Source of the DNA: Lawsonibacter sp. | Lineage (GTDB): Bacteria > Bacillota > Clostridia > Oscillospirales > Oscillospiraceae | DNA: 6,450 nucleotides | Direction: 5' to 3' | NCBI GenBank assembly: GCA_022798155.1 | Contig: JAAWLY010000125.1 | Span: 1-6,450, forward strand | Shown: positions 5,209 to 6,450 of the stretch, piece by piece | Layout: the number at the start of each line of letters is the position of its first letter | Position numbering within the stretch: position 1 is the stretch's first letter | Translations under genes and position numbers: made by a program | Notes under the pieces: model-generated | The model's input: only the letters and a program-made list of their open reading frames with translations | Databases searched by the model: none | Told to the model about the DNA's origin: nothing

Positions 5209-6450
5209 TTAAAATCTGTGTACCCACCCGGACAAAAACCACACAGGCAAAAGCCATGTGAGCAGATAGATCAGCAGGCTCAGGGGGGACAGAGAGGTGT
5301 ATGCCCCCACTGAGGTGAGATACGCGCACAGCAACATCCCCAGCGCGGAGCCGGCGCAGCACAGCCAGGCCCCCAACCGGGTGGCCCAGCGCAGCCGCTT
5401 GGCGGCTGTGATGGACTCGGAGAAGGGGAGCAGCCCCTCCCGGCACAGCAGAGCGGCCAGGGTGCCGTTGTGCTCCTGGTCCGGATCGGACAGCTCCCGG
5501 CGGCGCTCAATAGGGGGAAAGGCCATCTTGTCCGCCGCCAGCTTGAAGCGCTGCTGGAGCATGGCGGGGATTAGGTTAAAGTCCCGGGTGGCCAGCACCG
5601 GCCCCACCCGCTCCATCATCAGGGACTCCAGGGCGGGAAACACGGTGTCGGGCAGGTTGTAGCTCAGGGCAAAGATGCCGGCCAGCTCTCTGTCGATGGC
5701 GCAAAAGACGGCGCTCTTCACATTCAGGCCCTGGGGCAGCTTTATTTTCATCAACTTCATAAAGGCGGCGGAGCCCACCAGCACCTGCTCTCCCCGGATG
5801 TTGGCCGACAGCCCGCCTCCCTCGTGACAGACCAGGGCGCTGGCGTTGCGCATCAGCCCGCCCATGGAGCGGAGCTGGTCATGGAAGAGCTTTTCCAGTC
5901 CGCTGCCCGAGTCGCGGATCAGGGTGGCGGTGTAGGCCACCACCCGCTCGGCGGGGAAGTTGCCTATTACCTTAAAGCCGTTCAGCTCCACATAGCCCGG
6001 GGGAAACAGGTCGCCGTCGGTAATCAGCACCCGGTCCCCCCTCCGGGAACAGGCCACGCCCGGCCAGCCGGCCAGAGCGGCCCCGCTGGGGGTCAGGCGG
6101 CGGGCCACCTTGTGGACGGCGCGGCCATAGGCCAGAGAGCCGCCGAAGGCGGCGGTGGCGGTAAACAGGGCGGACAGAGCCCACAGCAACCGCTCGGGGT
6201 GGTCCCCCCCGGTGGAGGCCAGCACGGCAAAGCAGATGTCGCCCAGCAACAGCAGGGGACATACCCGGCGGAAAATGCGCTGGGCGCCGTCGTCCGACTG
6301 GATCTGACTGCCGAAGTCCTCCCAGTCCCCCGACCACTTGCAGTAGGTGTCCCGGTCATTCCACTTCCCCTGGTCCAGGGTAACCCGGTAGGGGGACGAG
6401 GCGGCACAGGCGGTGCGGCAGGACAGCCGCAGGGCGCAGCGCTTGTGGTA
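5209..6450 (-). CDS. P-type-ATPase-like membrane protein without catalytic motifs (5' end beyond the right edge)
   Basis: The frame is open from the right edge to TAA at 5209, giving 413 residues; the TTG at 6249 is internal. Predicted membrane helices are at about 63-79, 88-109, 359-381 and 390-408, with a large cytoplasmic part between, the layout of the second half of a heavy-metal (P1B) P-type ATPase. The region 100-144 aligns without gaps, from memory, with the CPC-to-DKTGT stretch of copper pumps, but CPC is AAF (100-102) and DKTGT is TDGDL (144-148), so the phosphorylated Asp is Thr144. The nucleotide-domain-like GGGLSANIRGEQVLVGSAAF (211-230) and a FCAIDRELAGIFALS strand pair (249-263) are well kept. 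The TGD motif is TRD (288-290) and GDGxND is absent. The reading frame is intact with normal composition, suggesting a maintained pseudoenzyme, not decay. Transport activity is unlikely; the role is unknown. Confidence 0.8.
   Translation of the reverse strand, partial: YHKRCALRLSCRTACAASSPYRVTLDQGKWNDRDTYCKWSGDWEDFGSQIQSDDGAQRIFRRVCPLLLLGDICFAVLASTGGDHPERLLWALSALFTATAAFGGSLAYGRAVHKVARRLTPSGAALAGWPGVACSRRGDRVLITDGDLFPPGYVELNGFKVIGNFPAERVVAYTATLIRDSGSGLEKLFHDQLRSMGGLMRNASALVCHEGGGLSANIRGEQVLVGSAAFMKLMKIKLPQGLNVKSAVFCAIDRELAGIFALSYNLPDTVFPALESLMMERVGPVLATRDFNLIPAMLQQRFKLAADKMAFPPIERRRELSDPDQEHNGTLAALLCREGLLPFSESITAAKRLRWATRLGAWLCCAGSALGMLLCAYLTSVGAYTSLSPLSLLIYLLTWLLPVWFLSGWVHRF

Noticed and set aside
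4603..5313. Second plus-strand frame overlapping the DUF-like gene
   Set aside because: Extremely Pro/Gly/Arg-rich, no ribosome binding site in proper place, and it runs through the terminator stem into the convergent gene.
4877..5446. Minus-strand frame across the convergent junction
   Set aside because: Crosses the 5136-5169 terminator and overlaps two better-supported genes in other frames.
6247..6249. TTG as the start codon of the P-type-ATPase-like gene
   Set aside because: The frame stays open for 67 more codons to the right edge, with a membrane helix and family-like sequence before it, so the true start is outside the window.

Overview
This GC-rich window looks like a chromosomal segment of a spore-forming member of the Clostridia. 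The GC-rich codon use and gene content suggest the Oscillospiraceae (Flavonifractor / Pseudoflavonifractor / Lawsonibacter-like gut anaerobes); this placement is inferred. The sporulation gene spoIIIAA at the left edge, strong GGAGG ribosome binding sites, and TTGACA/TATAAT-type promoters with extended -10 elements all fit. No insertion sequence, phage gene, CRISPR array, tRNA or rRNA was seen.

Layout, left to right. (1) 1-376, minus: the N-terminal part of SpoIIIAA, running off the left edge and preceded by a good sigma-E-type promoter. (2) 515-1180, plus: thiamine pyrophosphokinase (thiN), divergent from spoIIIAA with its own sigma-A-type promoter. (3) 1311-2321, plus: 6-phosphofructokinase (pfkA), with a strong promoter, a leader containing a perfect 11-bp hairpin, and a clear intrinsic terminator. 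(4) 4319 to 2398, minus: a tightly packed three-gene operon, YerC/YecD-type TrpR-related regulator, then a YqeM-like SAM methyltransferase (ATGA overlap), then the redox chaperone Hsp33 (3-bp gap). It converges on pfkA, with a 25-bp imperfect palindrome at the junction. (5) 4475-5131, plus: a small protein resembling DUF4163/DUF3298 (PdaC/RsiV-like) domains but without any signal peptide or membrane anchor. (6) 6450 to 5209, minus: the C-terminal 413 residues of a membrane protein built like a P-type ATPase but lacking its catalytic motifs; its 5' end lies beyond the right edge. Genes 5 and 6 converge on a shared 14-bp stem that looks like a bidirectional terminator.

Most genes are housekeeping: thiamine diphosphate formation, glycolysis, oxidative-stress chaperoning and sporulation. 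The least ordinary item is the P-type-ATPase-like protein. The copper/heavy-metal pump fold can be followed through its membrane segments, nucleotide-binding-like region and C-terminal helix pair, while the phosphorylated Asp (DKTGT), the CPC metal site and the GDGxND motif are replaced. It is probably a pseudoenzyme. PfkA also departs from the textbook enzyme, with Ala at the Gly/Lys position that tracks ATP versus pyrophosphate use and several allosteric-site residues replaced. No stretch over 300 bases lacks a gene; intergenic regions of 76-155 bases hold the promoters, hairpins and terminators listed.
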